From: Candidatus Ligilactobacillus faecavium
GTDB lineage: Bacteria; Bacillota; Bacilli; Lactobacillales; Lactobacillaceae
Reading direction: 5' to 3'
DNA length: 40,920 nt
NCBI GenBank assembly: GCA_019120355.1
Contig: DWVG01000062.1
Coordinates: 1 to 40,920 of the forward strand
Made by a program: the position numbers and the translations under genes. The notes beneath the pieces were generated by a model that was given only the letters and a program-made list of their open reading frames with translations, was not told where the DNA came from and searched no databases. This document shows, in pieces, positions 18,286 through 28,594 of the stretch. Positions within the stretch are counted from its first letter, which is position 1, and every line of letters begins with the position of its first letter.

Positions 18286-18361
18286 TCATAAAAATTTATT
18301 AAATTCAATGACAAACGAATTAATGAATTGTATACTAAAAACAATCAAATAACTCATAACC

Positions 18362-18396
18362 AAGAAGAAGCTCCGATTATTCGGGGCTTTTTCTTG
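18362..18396 (+). terminator. Intrinsic terminator after pnuC
   Basis: AAGAAGAAGCTCCGA-TTAT-TCGGGGCTTTTTCTT. Confidence 0.8.
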
Positions 18397-18505
18397 TAGT
18401 TTAAAGCCTTTAGCCGGGAGATTCTGAAGGAATTCCAGAATGTGGTAAAATACTTAATGGAAGTTTACCGCTAATTTTAGATTATGAATTAAAACGAGGG
18501 AAGTT

Positions 18506-20530
18506 ATGGAAAAGCGAAAGTCAAAAAAACTTTGGCGAATCCCAGGATTTATGCAAGACAGGCGGATGCGGCTGATTGCATTATTTATTCTCGGACTAGC
18601 AATTGTAAGTGATGGACTGGCATTTTTTATAAGTCCAATCGTTGGGATAATTGTTTTAGTTTTGACAATTGCCGCACTGGCAGTTGCATATACAATGTTG
18701 CAACACTTACAAGAAGAAACAAGTGAATATATTTCAGATCTGTCTTACCGGCTGAAACGCGGCGGTCAGGACAGTTTGATTCGAATGCCGATCGGAACGA
18801 TCTTCTTTAATGACAAGTATGAGATCGAATGGATCAATCCGTACATGCAGCGGTATTTTGGCAAAGAAGATGTTTTAGGCAAGAAGATCAGCGACTTGGA
18901 TGAAGCTCTTGCTACGATTTTACAGGACCATTATGATGATAAGGAACGCCACCGGATTCACTGGCATGACCATGATTTTGATTTGTTGATCCAAAAGGAC
19001 ATTGGCGTGGCCTACATGATGGATATTACCCATTACGCTGAGATTCAGCGCCGGTATGACGATTCACACGTTATGATCGGGCAGATTTTCCTGGATAACT
19101 ACGACGAAATTTCAAAGGCCATGAGTGATAAGGATATTTCAAACCTGAGTAACTTTGTTACCAGTGCCCTTTCAGACTGGGCTAAAAAGTTTGGAATGTT
19201 TTTGAAACGCGTTGATGAAGATCATTACGTTATGATCGGTTATACGGGAACACTGCGGGAACTTGAACAGCAAAAATTCTCGATTCTTGATAAGATTCGG
19301 GAACGGACGTTCAAGAGTAATTCACCGATCACGTTGAGTATTGGAATTGCATATGGTGAAGACGATTTAAACGAATTGACTGAATTGTCGCAATCCAACT
19401 TGGACCTTGCCCTTGGGCGGGGCGGTGATCAGGTCGTTGTCCGGGAATCAGATGGCGAAGCCCGGTTCTACGGCGGAAAGACGAACCCGATGGCCAAACG
19501 GACGCGGGTTCGGGCACGGGTGATTTCCCAAGCCTTGAGCGAATTGCTGAAGCAGTCTGATCAGGTCTTTGTAATGGGTCACAAACGGCCGGATATGGAT
19601 GCGATTGGGGCTTGTCTAGGAATTCGCCGGATCGCAGCAATGAACGGGAAGAAATGTTGGATCATTTTGAACCAGGATAACATTCACTCGGATGTCCAGC
19701 GGTTGATTGATGAGCTGGGAAAGTATCCTGAAATCAAGGATAGTATTATTTCACCGGCTGAGGCGTTAGAAAAAATTACTCCAAGCAGTTTGCTTGTTTT
19801 AGCGGATCATTCAAAGCCGTCGATTTCAATCAGTCAAGAACTGTATGATCGGCTTTCAAACCGGGTCGTGATCATTGACCATCACCGGCGGGGAGAAGAA
19901 TTCCCTGAAAATCCGATTTTGGTATACATTGAACCGTATGCCAGTTCAACGTGCGAGTTGATTGCTGAAATGTTTGAATATCAATCACGGGATAGTGAAC
20001 CGATCAATTCGCTTGAAGCAACGGCGATGCTGACCGGAATCATTGTTGATACGCAATCGTTCTCTCAAGGAACCGGGACACGAACCTTTGATGCTGCAAG
20101 TTATTTGCGGTCAATGGGGGCCGACCTGACAATGGCTCGGCACTTCATGAAGGAAAGTGAATCAAGCTACATGCAGCGGAACCATTTGATCGATCGGACT
20201 GAATTCATTGATAACGTTGCATTGTGTGTCGGTGAGGATGACAAGATTTACGATTCGGTAATTACTGCTCAAGCTGCCGATTCGCTTTTGCAAGTCAGCG
20301 GAATTCAAGCAACGTTTGCAATTACCCGGCGGGACGAACACACTGTTGGAATTTCAGCTCGCAGTGACGGGACGATCAATGTTCAGGTTATCATGGAAGA
20401 ACTGGGCGGCGGCGGTCACCTTGCAAACGCTGCGACCCAGATTAAAGATATTAGTGTTTTGGATGCACGTGAAAAAGTGCTTGCGATTTTAAATGAAGAA
20501 CAGGAACCTCAACCTGAAACGGAAGACTAG
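18506..20530 (+). CDS. gdpP: Cyclic-di-AMP phosphodiesterase GdpP (PAS, degenerate GGDEF, DHH/DHHA1)
   Basis: [63 protein letters not shown]. Confidence 0.95.
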   Translation: MEKRKSKKLWRIPGFMQDRRMRLIALFILGLAIVSDGLAFFISPIVGIIVLVLTIAALAVAYTMLQHLQEETSEYISDLSYRLKRGGQDSLIRMPIGTIFFNDKYEIEWINPYMQRYFGKEDVLGKKISDLDEALATILQDHYDDKERHRIHWHDHDFDLLIQKDIGVAYMMDITHYAEIQRRYDDSHVMIGQIFLDNYDEISKAMSDKDISNLSNFVTSALSDWAKKFGMFLKRVDEDHYVMIGYTGTLRELEQQKFSILDKIRERTFKSNSPITLSIGIAYGEDDLNELTELSQSNLDLALGRGGDQVVVRESDGEARFYGGKTNPMAKRTRVRARVISQALSELLKQSDQVFVMGHKRPDMDAIGACLGIRRIAAMNGKKCWIILNQDNIHSDVQRLIDELGKYPEIKDSIISPAEALEKITPSSLLVLADHSKPSISISQELYDRLSNRVVIIDHHRRGEEFPENPILVYIEPYASSTCELIAEMFEYQSRDSEPINSLEATAMLTGIIVDTQSFSQGTGTRTFDAASYLRSMGADLTMARHFMKESESSYMQRNHLIDRTEFIDNVALCVGEDDKIYDSVITAQAADSLLQVSGIQATFAITRRDEHTVGISARSDGTINVQVIMEELGGGGHLANAATQIKDISVLDAREKVLAILNEEQEPQPETED

Positions 20531-20541
20531 GAGGAATCACA

Positions 20542-20991
20542 ATGAAGGTAATTTTTACACAAGATGTTCGCGGTAAAGGAAAGCGCGGCGAAGTTAAAAA
20601 CATGGCAGACGGTTATGCCAATTTCTTAATTAAAAGCGGAAAAGCCAAACAAGCGGATGCAGCCGCAATGAGTCAATTACGAGCTCAACAAAAAGCAGAA
20701 GCAAAAAAGGAAGCTGAAATTTTGGCTGAAGCCAAAGAATTGAAAGAAAGACTTGAATCAGGGAAATATGTTGTTGAATTGAAGGCTAAAGCCGGTGAAG
20801 ACGGACGCTTATTCGGTTCAGTCACTTCAAAACAAATTTCCCAAGCATTACAAAAGCAATATGGTATTAAGATCGATAAGCGTAAAATGGAACTTGCTCA
20901 ACCGATTCGGTCAATGGGCTATGTCAATGTTCCTGTTAAGCTCCACAATGAAGTTTCAGCTAAGATTCGGGTTCACATTGCTGAACAGTAA
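20542..20991 (+). CDS. rplI: 50S ribosomal protein L9
   Basis: [35 protein letters not shown]. Confidence 0.96.
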   Translation: MKVIFTQDVRGKGKRGEVKNMADGYANFLIKSGKAKQADAAAMSQLRAQQKAEAKKEAEILAEAKELKERLESGKYVVELKAKAGEDGRLFGSVTSKQISQALQKQYGIKIDKRKMELAQPIRSMGYVNVPVKLHNEVSAKIRVHIAEQ

Positions 20992-21013
20992 AAAAGCTTT
21001 GAAATTGAATTAT

Positions 21014-21048
21014 AAGGAGGTTGTGACGCGGGTCACGCCTTCTTTTTT
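21014..21048 (+). terminator. Hairpin of the GTTGTGAC family after rplI
   Basis: AAGGAGGTTGTGAC..GGTCACGCCTTCTTTTTT, imperfect stem. Confidence 0.65.
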
Positions 21049-21131
21049 ATTTGAATGAAATGGATTGGCGCGAAATCAATTTTGCGTTATGATTTTGATG
21101 ACAACTTCTTAAAAAGAAAGGAACCAGTTCG

Positions 21132-22523
21132 GTGGATAATAATTCAGAAATCGAAAATGTGATGCCGCATGATGCGCAGGCAGAACAGGCGGTTTTAGGG
21201 TCAATTTTTCTTGACGAAAATGCATTGGCTGAAGCAATTGAATTTGTGACTCCTGATGACTTCTATAACCGTGCAAACCAAGTGATTTTTAAAGCAATGA
21301 TTGCCGTGGATGACGCCGGCGACAAGATTGATCCGTTGACGGTCTCCAATGAATTGAAACGGTCGAATCAATTTGAAGATGCCGGCGGAGCGGTTTACCT
21401 TGACGAATTGCTAAGCAACATTCCATCAAGCAGTCACGTGCGGGAATATGCCAAGATCGTTCAGGGAAAGGCAGCTTTACGGCGGTTGATCAATACGGCC
21501 AATAACATTAAAAATGAAGCTCAAAACGGCGATGAAGAAGTCGACGATATCTTAGCAAGTGCTGAACGGCAAATCATGGACGTTTCTGAAAACCGAAATA
21601 GCGCCGGCTTTAAGCCCATTAGTCAGGTTTTGGATCAGGCGTTGGTCAAGGTGCAGGATCTTGCTCAAAGTGATGATGAAATTACGGGGCTTTCAACGGG
21701 CTATCATGATTTTGATAAGATGATTTCAGGCCTGCAACCGGATAATTTGATCATCCTTGCTGCTCGTCCAGCCGTTGGGAAAACAGCTTTTGCGCTGAAT
21801 ATTGCTCAAAATGTCGGGAAAGCATCAAATACCAACGTTGCAATCTTCTCCCTTGAAATGAGTGCCGAATCATTGGTTAACCGGATGATCTGTGCGGAAG
21901 GCGGGATCAATGCCAATCATTTACGGGATGGGAATCTTGAAGGCAATGAATGGAACGATTTGACGGTCGCAATCGGAACGTTAGCGAACACCAACATTTT
22001 TATTGATGATACTCCCGGAATCAAAATGTCAGAGATTCGGGCAAAGTGCCGGCGACTGGCCAAGGAACAAGGCGGCATTGGGTTTATCGTTGTCGATTAT
22101 CTGCAGCTGATCGAAGGTTCAAATAAAGAAAGCCGGCAACAAGAAGTTTCTGAAATTTCCCGGCAGTTAAAAAAGCTGGCGAAGGAATTAAATGTCCCGA
22201 TTTTAGCGCTGTCACAGCTTTCTCGTGGTGTTGAACAACGGCAGGATAAACGGCCGGTATTGTCAGATATTCGGGAATCAGGATCAATCGAACAGGATGC
22301 GGATATTGTTGCGTTCTTGTACCGGGATGATTATTATGAACGGGCGGATGCCGGCGACGATGATGAGGCTGATTCACCGGCAGAAGATAATGATCCAGAT
22401 GCAGGTGAAGTTGAGTTGATCATCGAAAAGAACCGGGCCGGAGCGCGGGGAACAGTTAAGTTGCTGTTCATTAAGTCGCACAATAAATTTGCGAACCTTT
22501 CCGCTCGGCAGGAAATGGCATAG
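21132..22523 (+). CDS. dnaB: Replicative DNA helicase DnaB
   Basis: MPHDAQAEQAVLGSIFLDENAL..AARPAVGKTAFALNIAQN..VDYLQLI..DIRESGSIEQDADIVAFLYRDDYY; GTG start. Confidence 0.95.
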   Translation: MDNNSEIENVMPHDAQAEQAVLGSIFLDENALAEAIEFVTPDDFYNRANQVIFKAMIAVDDAGDKIDPLTVSNELKRSNQFEDAGGAVYLDELLSNIPSSSHVREYAKIVQGKAALRRLINTANNIKNEAQNGDEEVDDILASAERQIMDVSENRNSAGFKPISQVLDQALVKVQDLAQSDDEITGLSTGYHDFDKMISGLQPDNLIILAARPAVGKTAFALNIAQNVGKASNTNVAIFSLEMSAESLVNRMICAEGGINANHLRDGNLEGNEWNDLTVAIGTLANTNIFIDDTPGIKMSEIRAKCRRLAKEQGGIGFIVVDYLQLIEGSNKESRQQEVSEISRQLKKLAKELNVPILALSQLSRGVEQRQDKRPVLSDIRESGSIEQDADIVAFLYRDDYYERADAGDDDEADSPAEDNDPDAGEVELIIEKNRAGARGTVKLLFIKSHNKFANLSARQEMA

Positions 22524-22551
22524 TTAATTTATATCTTAATTATAATTAAAC

Positions 22552-22590
22552 TGAAAGCTTATCATTGATCATTAAATGATAGGCTTTTTA
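22552..22590 (+). terminator. Intrinsic terminator after dnaB
   Basis: AAAGCTTATCATT-N8-AATGATAGGCTTTTT. Confidence 0.82.
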
Positions 22591-22863
22591 TGTTTTCATG
22601 CTGATTTTCAAATGAATAATTTTGAGATAAATTGAATGCTGAATGTTGATAAACCGGCATTTTAACAAATATTAATAAAAACTAAGAAATTTATTTTGCC
22701 AAAAATTTTTTTACCAAGGGCAAACGGGCAGAATTACGCTGATAATCCTGTCAAGTAAAATTTTTTAATTAATTTTAGGGCTTTTTTTTTAGAAAAAACC
22801 GCGCTAAAATAAATCAAGTAGTGATCAAAACAAACAAACGTTCGCAGTGTGGGGGCTTTGAAA

Positions 22864-22977
22864 GTGACAATTTCAAGTAAAATGTCAACGGAAGAATTGG
22901 TGAAGGAAGTTATGAATCAAAACCAGGTAAGCTACCAAGAAGCAATCTCAATTCTATTACAGTTGACGGAAAAATAG
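22864..22977 (+). CDS. Candidate 37-aa microprotein (not in the ORF track)
   Basis: GTG-initiated MTISSKMSTEELVKEVMNQNQVSYQEAISILLQLTEK, or TTG at 22858; G-rich RBS-like GTGGGGG upstream; followed by a terminator-like hairpin. Confidence 0.5.
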   Translation: MTISSKMSTEELVKEVMNQNQVSYQEAISILLQLTEK

Positions 22978-22980
22978 CGG

Positions 22981-23013
22981 CAAGGACTGGACGGATGACG
23001 GTCCTTTTTTTGT
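22981..23013 (+). terminator. Intrinsic terminator after the candidate microprotein
   Basis: AAGGACTG..CGGTCCTTTTTTT. Confidence 0.7.
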
Positions 23014-23107
23014 ACCCTCAGCAATCAAAAAATGCTGGGTCATGATTTTGCACAATCCCGTGATTAGGTTATAATATGGAATTAGATTTACATACGGAGG
23101 GAACGCA

Positions 23108-23854
23108 ATGAGATACGCTGGTGAAACCGTTGATGCAGCTTTAAGCAAAGGCTTAGCAGATTTAGGGGTTGGCCGTGATCAAGTTGAAGTGACTGTTATA
23201 AGTGAAGGACGCAAGGGCTTTTTAGGAATTGGGAGAAAGCCGGCGGAAGTTGAGATCACGGTTCTTGAATCCGATGATCAAATTGATGATCAATATTCAA
23301 ATCAATTAGAAGATGAAATTACGGCTGAAATTCATGAAAGTGAAGAAGAACCGGCAGAAGATTCATTTAAGGATGAAACTGTCAAAGAAGACGAATCAGT
23401 TGATGATGCTGTTCAAGCCGTTGGTAATTACCTGGATGACATTATCAGTCAGTTAGGAATCGACACTGAGATCTCGGTGACAGTTGATCGGCGCAACGTG
23501 TACTTTGACTTTGATACCGATCAGCAAGGATTGTTGATTGGCAAACATGGACGGACATTGAATGCTTTGCAGATTTTGGCCCAGGCCTGTTTTGATAAGC
23601 AGGTCAAACGGCGTTACCGGTTGATTCTTGATGTTGGTGATTACCGGGAACGGCGGCGCGAAGAATTGCAACGGATCGCGGCCGATTTGGCAGAGCGGGC
23701 AATCGTTGAGCGACGGGCATTTAAGTTAGGTCCAATGCCGGCAATGGAACGCAAAATTGTGCACAAAACCCTTGCTTCAAATAAACATGTTAAGGCGAAA
23801 TCACATGGAAACGATCCATACCGTTACATTGTGATCGCCCCCAAATTCAAATAG
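23108..23854 (+). CDS. jag: RNA-binding protein Jag/KhpB (Jag_N, KH, R3H)
   Basis: MRYAGETVDAALSKGLADLGV.., KGFLGIGRKPAEVEI, GLLIGKHGRTLNALQILAQ, R3H-type C-terminus ERKIVHKTLASN. Confidence 0.92.
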   Translation: MRYAGETVDAALSKGLADLGVGRDQVEVTVISEGRKGFLGIGRKPAEVEITVLESDDQIDDQYSNQLEDEITAEIHESEEEPAEDSFKDETVKEDESVDDAVQAVGNYLDDIISQLGIDTEISVTVDRRNVYFDFDTDQQGLLIGKHGRTLNALQILAQACFDKQVKRRYRLILDVGDYRERRREELQRIAADLAERAIVERRAFKLGPMPAMERKIVHKTLASNKHVKAKSHGNDPYRYIVIAPKFK

Positions 23855-23906
23855 ATGATTTATAGGGATTAATTCAAAGATTGAAGGATAATTTGGAGGA
23901 TTTATC

Positions 23907-24371
23907 ATGTTAGACCATAAACCATATCACCTTGAAGACGAATTGTGTTTTGCAATTTATTCAGCTCAGAAAAGTTACAATAAATTTTATAGTGAAGCGT
24001 TACGCCAATTCGGTTTGACTTACCCGCAATACATTACGATGCTGGTTTTGTGGGAGGAACGGCGGCCGATGATGATCAAGGAAATCGGCAAGCGGTTGAA
24101 CCTTGATACGGGAACACTGACGCCGCTATTAAGACGGTTGGAACATAACGGGTGGATAACGCGGACCCGGTCAGGGGTTGATGGCCGACGGGTTTACTTG
24201 GAATTAACTCCCATGGCAAAGGAAAAGGAGAAAAGCGTCAAGGAAGCCGTTTCGTATTCATTTCGATTGATCGATATGGATTCGGATGAATATACGACTA
24301 GTGTAGACCTTTTACACCGCATTGCAGCTAAACTTGATGATTTGAATAATACATTAGAAGACCACAAATAA
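23907..24371 (+). CDS. MarR-family regulator, OhrR-like
   Basis: EDELCFAIYSAQKSYNKFYSEALRQFGLTYPQYITMLVLWEE..GTLTPLLRRLEHNGWITRTRS..DGRRVYLELT; conserved N-terminal Cys context. Confidence 0.88.
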   Translation: MLDHKPYHLEDELCFAIYSAQKSYNKFYSEALRQFGLTYPQYITMLVLWEERRPMMIKEIGKRLNLDTGTLTPLLRRLEHNGWITRTRSGVDGRRVYLELTPMAKEKEKSVKEAVSYSFRLIDMDSDEYTTSVDLLHRIAAKLDDLNNTLEDHK

Positions 24372-24400
24372 AAGGCTAGGACAAGCTGTCCTAGCCTTTT
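24370..24400. terminator. Bidirectional terminator
   Basis: AAAAGGCTAGGACA-AGC-TGTCCTAGCCTTTT. Confidence 0.92.
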
Positions 24401-24402
24401 AT

Positions 24403-24657
24403 TTAGCTTAACCAGTCATACTGTAAAATTTGGTTTGTCCGCTGATTGACCGGAATCCATAAGTGGTGATGCCAAATATCCTTTAAAATTTGGGTGAAAA
24501 GCTGTCTGGTCTGATGATTTTTGCGTTGTTTCCGGGGATATTCAACGACAATTGTCTTTCCGTGTTCGGTTTTTAAAAAAATTCGTGATTTTAAAATTTT
24601 AGTAATCTGAGCTGATACGATGTCTTGGTTGCGTTCAATATTCATTTGATTGTCCAT
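24403..24657 (-). CDS. Hypothetical small basic protein
   Basis: 84-aa ORF bounded by a terminator hairpin at its 3' end. Confidence 0.55.
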   Translation of the reverse strand: MDNQMNIERNQDIVSAQITKILKSRIFLKTEHGKTIVVEYPRKQRKNHQTRQLFTQILKDIWHHHLWIPVNQRTNQILQYDWLS

Positions 24658-24862
24658 ATTAACATCTCAATTCTATTTAATCCATGAGTAACTGGTCGCC
24701 TTTGCGACACTACTATCGTATCCAAAAGATGTGAAGAACATATGCGTTATGTATTAAAAATTCACCATTATTAATTATGATTGTTTGAAAAATAAGAAGG
24801 ACTAGAAAAGATTTGAGTTTTAAATTTCAAAAATCATATAATGGAGGCAAGGAGGAGAGGTT

Positions 24863-25105
24863 ATGCCAAAGAAACGGAAACGGTTAACAAAATCAAATGA
24901 TAAGGTCTTTCTTGGAGTTTTTGGCGGGATTGCTGAATACTTCAACTGGGATAAGGCAATTACGCGGATTATCGGCGCATTCTTGATCATTTTTCCGGGG
25001 ACGGTGTTTGCAGGAACATTACTGTATTTAATTGCGGCGCTTGTAATGCCCGGCCCGAATGACCCGAATATTATCGAGGGTGAATTTCGTGAAAAAGATC
25101 GATAA
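24863..25105 (+). CDS. PspC domain-containing protein
   Basis: RLTKSNDKVFLGVFGGIAEYFNWDKAITRIIGAFLIIFPGTVFAGTLLYLIAALVMP; strong RBS AAGGAGGAGAGG. Confidence 0.92.
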   Translation: MPKKRKRLTKSNDKVFLGVFGGIAEYFNWDKAITRIIGAFLIIFPGTVFAGTLLYLIAALVMPGPNDPNIIEGEFREKDR

Positions 25106-25166
25106 ATTTTAATTGGCAGGAATGCTATAATGAAGACGAATGGTTTGTGAAAGGAAGCTTGAAAAC

Positions 25167-25658
25167 ATGATGGCACAAGAAATTAGTCTAACATTTGGAC
25201 CATTAGAAGAGTTAAAGAAGATTATTGCTGATCATCCGGACCGGCAATTTAAATTGTTTTTAGAAACGGATAGTAATTCAGAATACATGTTGCTTGATTA
25301 TTCTGGCAAGAAGACGATTTTCCATTCAGGGTTAAACTACACAATTGAAGGGGTCGTTGGTGATCAAAATGAACCAAGCGGATATATTGAATGCCGTTAC
25401 GTGACCCTTAATGAAGATGAACAAAAGGTCTTCAAATCAATTTTCAAGTCATGGGATTCGGTGGCTAAACGGCCGACCGGCTTGAATTCAAGCGTAATGG
25501 TTCATTCTGAAAAAGATAACTTTGAATTTTTATTGATTAATGCATGGGAAGATGAAAATACCTTTATGGTATGGAATAATAATTGTTCAAACCAAATGAA
25601 TCAATTTGGGCATGACGGGAATGCTACGCCGGTTGTTAAGACATACCGCCCAATGTAA
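25167..25658 (+). CDS. Hypothetical cytosolic protein
   Basis: Acidic soluble ORF; ORF-track start 25140, in-frame ATGs at 25167/25170. Confidence 0.6.
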   Translation: MMAQEISLTFGPLEELKKIIADHPDRQFKLFLETDSNSEYMLLDYSGKKTIFHSGLNYTIEGVVGDQNEPSGYIECRYVTLNEDEQKVFKSIFKSWDSVAKRPTGLNSSVMVHSEKDNFEFLLINAWEDENTFMVWNNNCSNQMNQFGHDGNATPVVKTYRPM

Positions 25659-25677
25659 ATGAACATAATTTGAGAGA

Positions 25678-25716
25678 AAAAAGACGGCTGTGATGTGAGT
25701 CACAGCCGTCTTTTTA
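25678..25716. terminator. Bidirectional terminator hairpin of the (G/C)TGTGA..TCACAG family
   Basis: AAAAAGACGGCTGTGA-TGTGAG-TCACAGCCGTCTTTTT. Confidence 0.93.
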
Positions 25717-25962
25717 AATCGCATTTTTATGTAAAGATAAACGATGTTGTAAATTTCGAAGCCACTTACTCTTTTTTACTAAATGATAATCGCCCTCAAA
25801 TGAATACCACGGAAAAAATTTAGAAATTCGTGCTTCCTTATTGCGGTATGAATTGATTGCATCAATTCGTTCCGGTTCGACGAAAAGGTGATGATGTTCT
25901 CCCGTTACATAATCAATTTCGTCAATGAGGACGTTTTCTTGATCATCAAGTAAAACGTACAT
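25714..25962 (-). CDS. Hypothetical small protein
   Basis: 82-aa ORF with terminator hairpin adjoining its 3' end. Confidence 0.55.
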   Translation of the reverse strand: MYVLLDDQENVLIDEIDYVTGEHHHLFVEPERIDAINSYRNKEARISKFFPWYSFEGDYHLVKKSKWLRNLQHRLSLHKNAI

Positions 25963-26071
25963 TGTAAACTTCCTTTGACAAAAATATTAATAACTTTAAA
26001 CATTCGTAACGTTTCGAATTTAATTATTAAAATGTCGTTAAATTAAAATTATAAAACGAATATAAAATTAA

Positions 26072-26103
26072 AAGAAAGCCGTGATCAATTCACGGCTTCC
26101 TTT
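26072..26103. terminator. Terminator hairpin downstream of the DUF4811 gene
   Basis: GAAAGCCGTGA-TCAAT-TCACGGCTTCC with A/T-rich flanks. Confidence 0.75.
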
Positions 26104-26107
26104 AATC

Positions 26108-26875
26108 TTATAATGATTCTTTTTCCAACTGCGGCATCAACTTGCCCATCATCTGCTGTTCAAGCTTGGCAACGAGTTGCTTTTCCTGTTGCACGGTAAT
26201 TTGTTTTTCTAATTGAGCTTTTTGCTGATCGTTCATTGTTGGATTCTTTTGCAATTCTTTCATCATTTGCGCCTTGACCAAGTTTGGTAATTGAGCTTTC
26301 ACTTGATCTTTGATTTGTGCTTTGGCAGCGGCTTCCTGACTCTTCATTGCCTGCAATTGACTGGTGCTCAAAACAAACCAATTTTGCGGAACCTTAAAAA
26401 TGTAGGTGTAATGATGGGTTTCCTTATTCAAGCCTAAGCCGGCAAACAGGGCCTTCCAAAAATCGTTCTTATATGTGTAACGACTCCGTTGAATAACGAC
26501 TTGCGGGGTTTGAACATTGCTGTGTTCAACCTTGGTCGTAACATCGTAATCGATCTTGGTCTTTTGATTCTTATTTGGCTGATCAGCTGTCCGATAAACA
26601 AAGACCTTTTCTTTGCCATTTCCAAGAGCTTTATAAACGGTCAGTTTTAACGGACTGTTGTTCCCCGTCGTTGAAACTAAAGTTTTTGTTTGCGTTTCAG
26701 TGATATTCTTCATTCCAAGGTGATGCGAATCATTCAACATCAGTGAAACTGAACATGCACCTGCAAGGAGTAAGAAGAAAATCGAAATTGGATAACGAAG
26801 TTTTGGCTTTTTAACTAATCCGATAAAGGTTGCGGCAAAAAGTACCATACTGATAAGTAATATCCATAAAACCAT
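26108..26875 (-). CDS. DUF4811 domain-containing membrane protein
   Basis: N-terminal TM segments, then KNITETQTKTLVSTTGNNSPLKLTVYKALGNGKEKVFVYRTADQ; adjacent to a DHA2 MFS as usual for DUF4811. Confidence 0.82.
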   Translation of the reverse strand: MVLWILLISMVLFAATFIGLVKKPKLRYPISIFFLLLAGACSVSLMLNDSHHLGMKNITETQTKTLVSTTGNNSPLKLTVYKALGNGKEKVFVYRTADQPNKNQKTKIDYDVTTKVEHSNVQTPQVVIQRSRYTYKNDFWKALFAGLGLNKETHHYTYIFKVPQNWFVLSTSQLQAMKSQEAAAKAQIKDQVKAQLPNLVKAQMMKELQKNPTMNDQQKAQLEKQITVQQEKQLVAKLEQQMMGKLMPQLEKESL

Positions 26876-26878
26876 TTT

Positions 26879-28375
26879 CTAAGCCTCCTTTGTTACTTTT
26901 TGATTAACGTCTTTTTTTACTAATCCGGCGTTCTTTTCAAGGCAGAATGCAAGGATTAATCCAATCAACCCAAAGACAACGGCGGTAAAGAATGCTCCGT
27001 GATATCCATTTAAAGCAGCGGTAATTGCTTGGTGCTTGTATTCAAGCGGTGCACTGTGAAGCAATGCTTTGCCAGGCATTTGCGCACTTTGAATATTTGA
27101 GTAAACCGTTGTAAAGATTGCCGTTCCAATTGCCCCAAGAGTCTGCCGTAACGTGTTGTTGATGGCCGTTCCGTCATTCATCTTATTGAGTGGCAATGAG
27201 TTCAAACCAGCCGTTGTTGATGGCATTAACACTAAGGTAATTCCCATTACCCGAACGGCGTATAACACAACGATTTCAATAATTGGCGTTGAAGTTGTTA
27301 ACGTGGTGAAATTGAATGTTCCCAATGTTAATAAGGTCAACCCGGTGATCGCCAATGTCCGGGCACCTAACTTATCGAATAAGATCCCTGAGATTGGACT
27401 CATCAATCCCATTAACAAGGCTCCTGGAAGAAGCATCAAACCTGAATGGAATGCTGATTCGCCGCGGACGATTTGGATGTAAAGCGGAAGAACCAATTCA
27501 ACCCCAACTAAAGCGATCCGGGCAATTGAGCCTAATAATGAAGCCAATGAGAAGTGCCAGTTCTTCAATAAACGCAGATCCAAGAATGGCGTTTCGAGTT
27601 TAAATTGCCGCCAGCTGAATAATGCAATGAAGATTACACCGATGATGATCGAAACAATAACGACCATTGATCCCCAACCATCATTTCCGGCTTCAGATGT
27701 TCCGTAAAGCAATGAACCAAAGCCGATTACGGCCATAATTGCTGAAAGAACATCCAGCTTAAGTTTCTTGGTTGGCAAAACCTTCTTCATGAAGAAGAAA
27801 CTCAATAACAAGTCTAATCCGATGAATGGAAGGGTAATTCCGAAAATCATCCGCCAGTTAGCGTTATCGATGATCCATCCTGAAAGGGTCGGCCCAATTG
27901 CAGGGGCAACCCCAATGGCGATTCCGACCATTCCCATAATGGTTCCCCGTTTTTCAGGTGGGAAAATTGACATCGCAATCGACTGTCCTAATGGAGTTAA
28001 AATTCCACCTCCAAGGGCTGCCACGATCCGACCTGTTAAAAGCATGGCGAAACTATTGGCACAGAAACAAATAATATTTCCAATAAAGAATAAGCCCATT
28101 CCAATAATGTAAAGTTTTTTTGAACTGAACCGGTTCATCATCCATGCAGTGATTGGGATCATAACTCCGGTAACCAGCATAAATCCGGTTGATAACCATT
28201 GAACGGTGCTGGCTTTAATGTTAAAGTCGTGCATTAAAGTTGGATATGCCGTCGCAAGCATTGTTCCGGCTAAGAATGTTCCGAATAGCCCGATAATGAT
28301 TACCAACATAAGTAATCCACGGCTATAAGGTTTGCCATTTATATCCAAGGCACGCTTGTTTTTTGCGTTGCTCAT
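26879..28375 (-). CDS. MFS transporter, DHA2 family (multidrug efflux, EmrB/QacA-type)
   Basis: GTFLAGTMLATAYPTLMHDFNIKASTVQWLSTGFMLVTGVMIPITAWMMNRF; 14-TM pattern. Confidence 0.92.
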   Translation of the reverse strand: MSNAKNKRALDINGKPYSRGLLMLVIIIGLFGTFLAGTMLATAYPTLMHDFNIKASTVQWLSTGFMLVTGVMIPITAWMMNRFSSKKLYIIGMGLFFIGNIICFCANSFAMLLTGRIVAALGGGILTPLGQSIAMSIFPPEKRGTIMGMVGIAIGVAPAIGPTLSGWIIDNANWRMIFGITLPFIGLDLLLSFFFMKKVLPTKKLKLDVLSAIMAVIGFGSLLYGTSEAGNDGWGSMVVIVSIIIGVIFIALFSWRQFKLETPFLDLRLLKNWHFSLASLLGSIARIALVGVELVLPLYIQIVRGESAFHSGLMLLPGALLMGLMSPISGILFDKLGARTLAITGLTLLTLGTFNFTTLTTSTPIIEIVVLYAVRVMGITLVLMPSTTAGLNSLPLNKMNDGTAINNTLRQTLGAIGTAIFTTVYSNIQSAQMPGKALLHSAPLEYKHQAITAALNGYHGAFFTAVVFGLIGLILAFCLEKNAGLVKKDVNQKVTKEA

Positions 28376-28462
28376 AAAATGACCTCCTATATGATTGATA
28401 TTTTTATTATCTATTAAATTAAAGAAGAATTTGTTAAAAAACGAAATTCTTTAAAATTAATT

Positions 28463-28512
28463 AACACATGTATATAATTACACTTGTGTTTCTTATTACA
28501 CTTATATATAAT
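28463..28512 (+). promoter_or_regulatory. TetR-gene promoter with inverted repeat AACACA-N16-TGTGTT, candidate TetR operator
   Basis: AACACA 28463-28468 and TGTGTT 28485-28490; TTGTGT (28484-28489)-N17-TATAAT (28507-28512). Confidence 0.5.
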
Positions 28513-28594
28513 AGAACATGAAAATTAGAATTGCAACATTTTTGAAAAGATATTATTAGGGTATGAAAATAATTGAAAAGGAGAAAAGGATAGG

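Noticed and set aside
24684-24734. 16-codon ORF MSNWSPLRHYYRIQKM upstream of pspC
   Set aside because: No RBS and very short; not supportable.
26910-28112. Antisense ORFs 27153-27482, 27355-27603, 27768-28112 in the MFS gene
   Set aside because: Shadow ORFs of a hydrophobic gene on the other strand.
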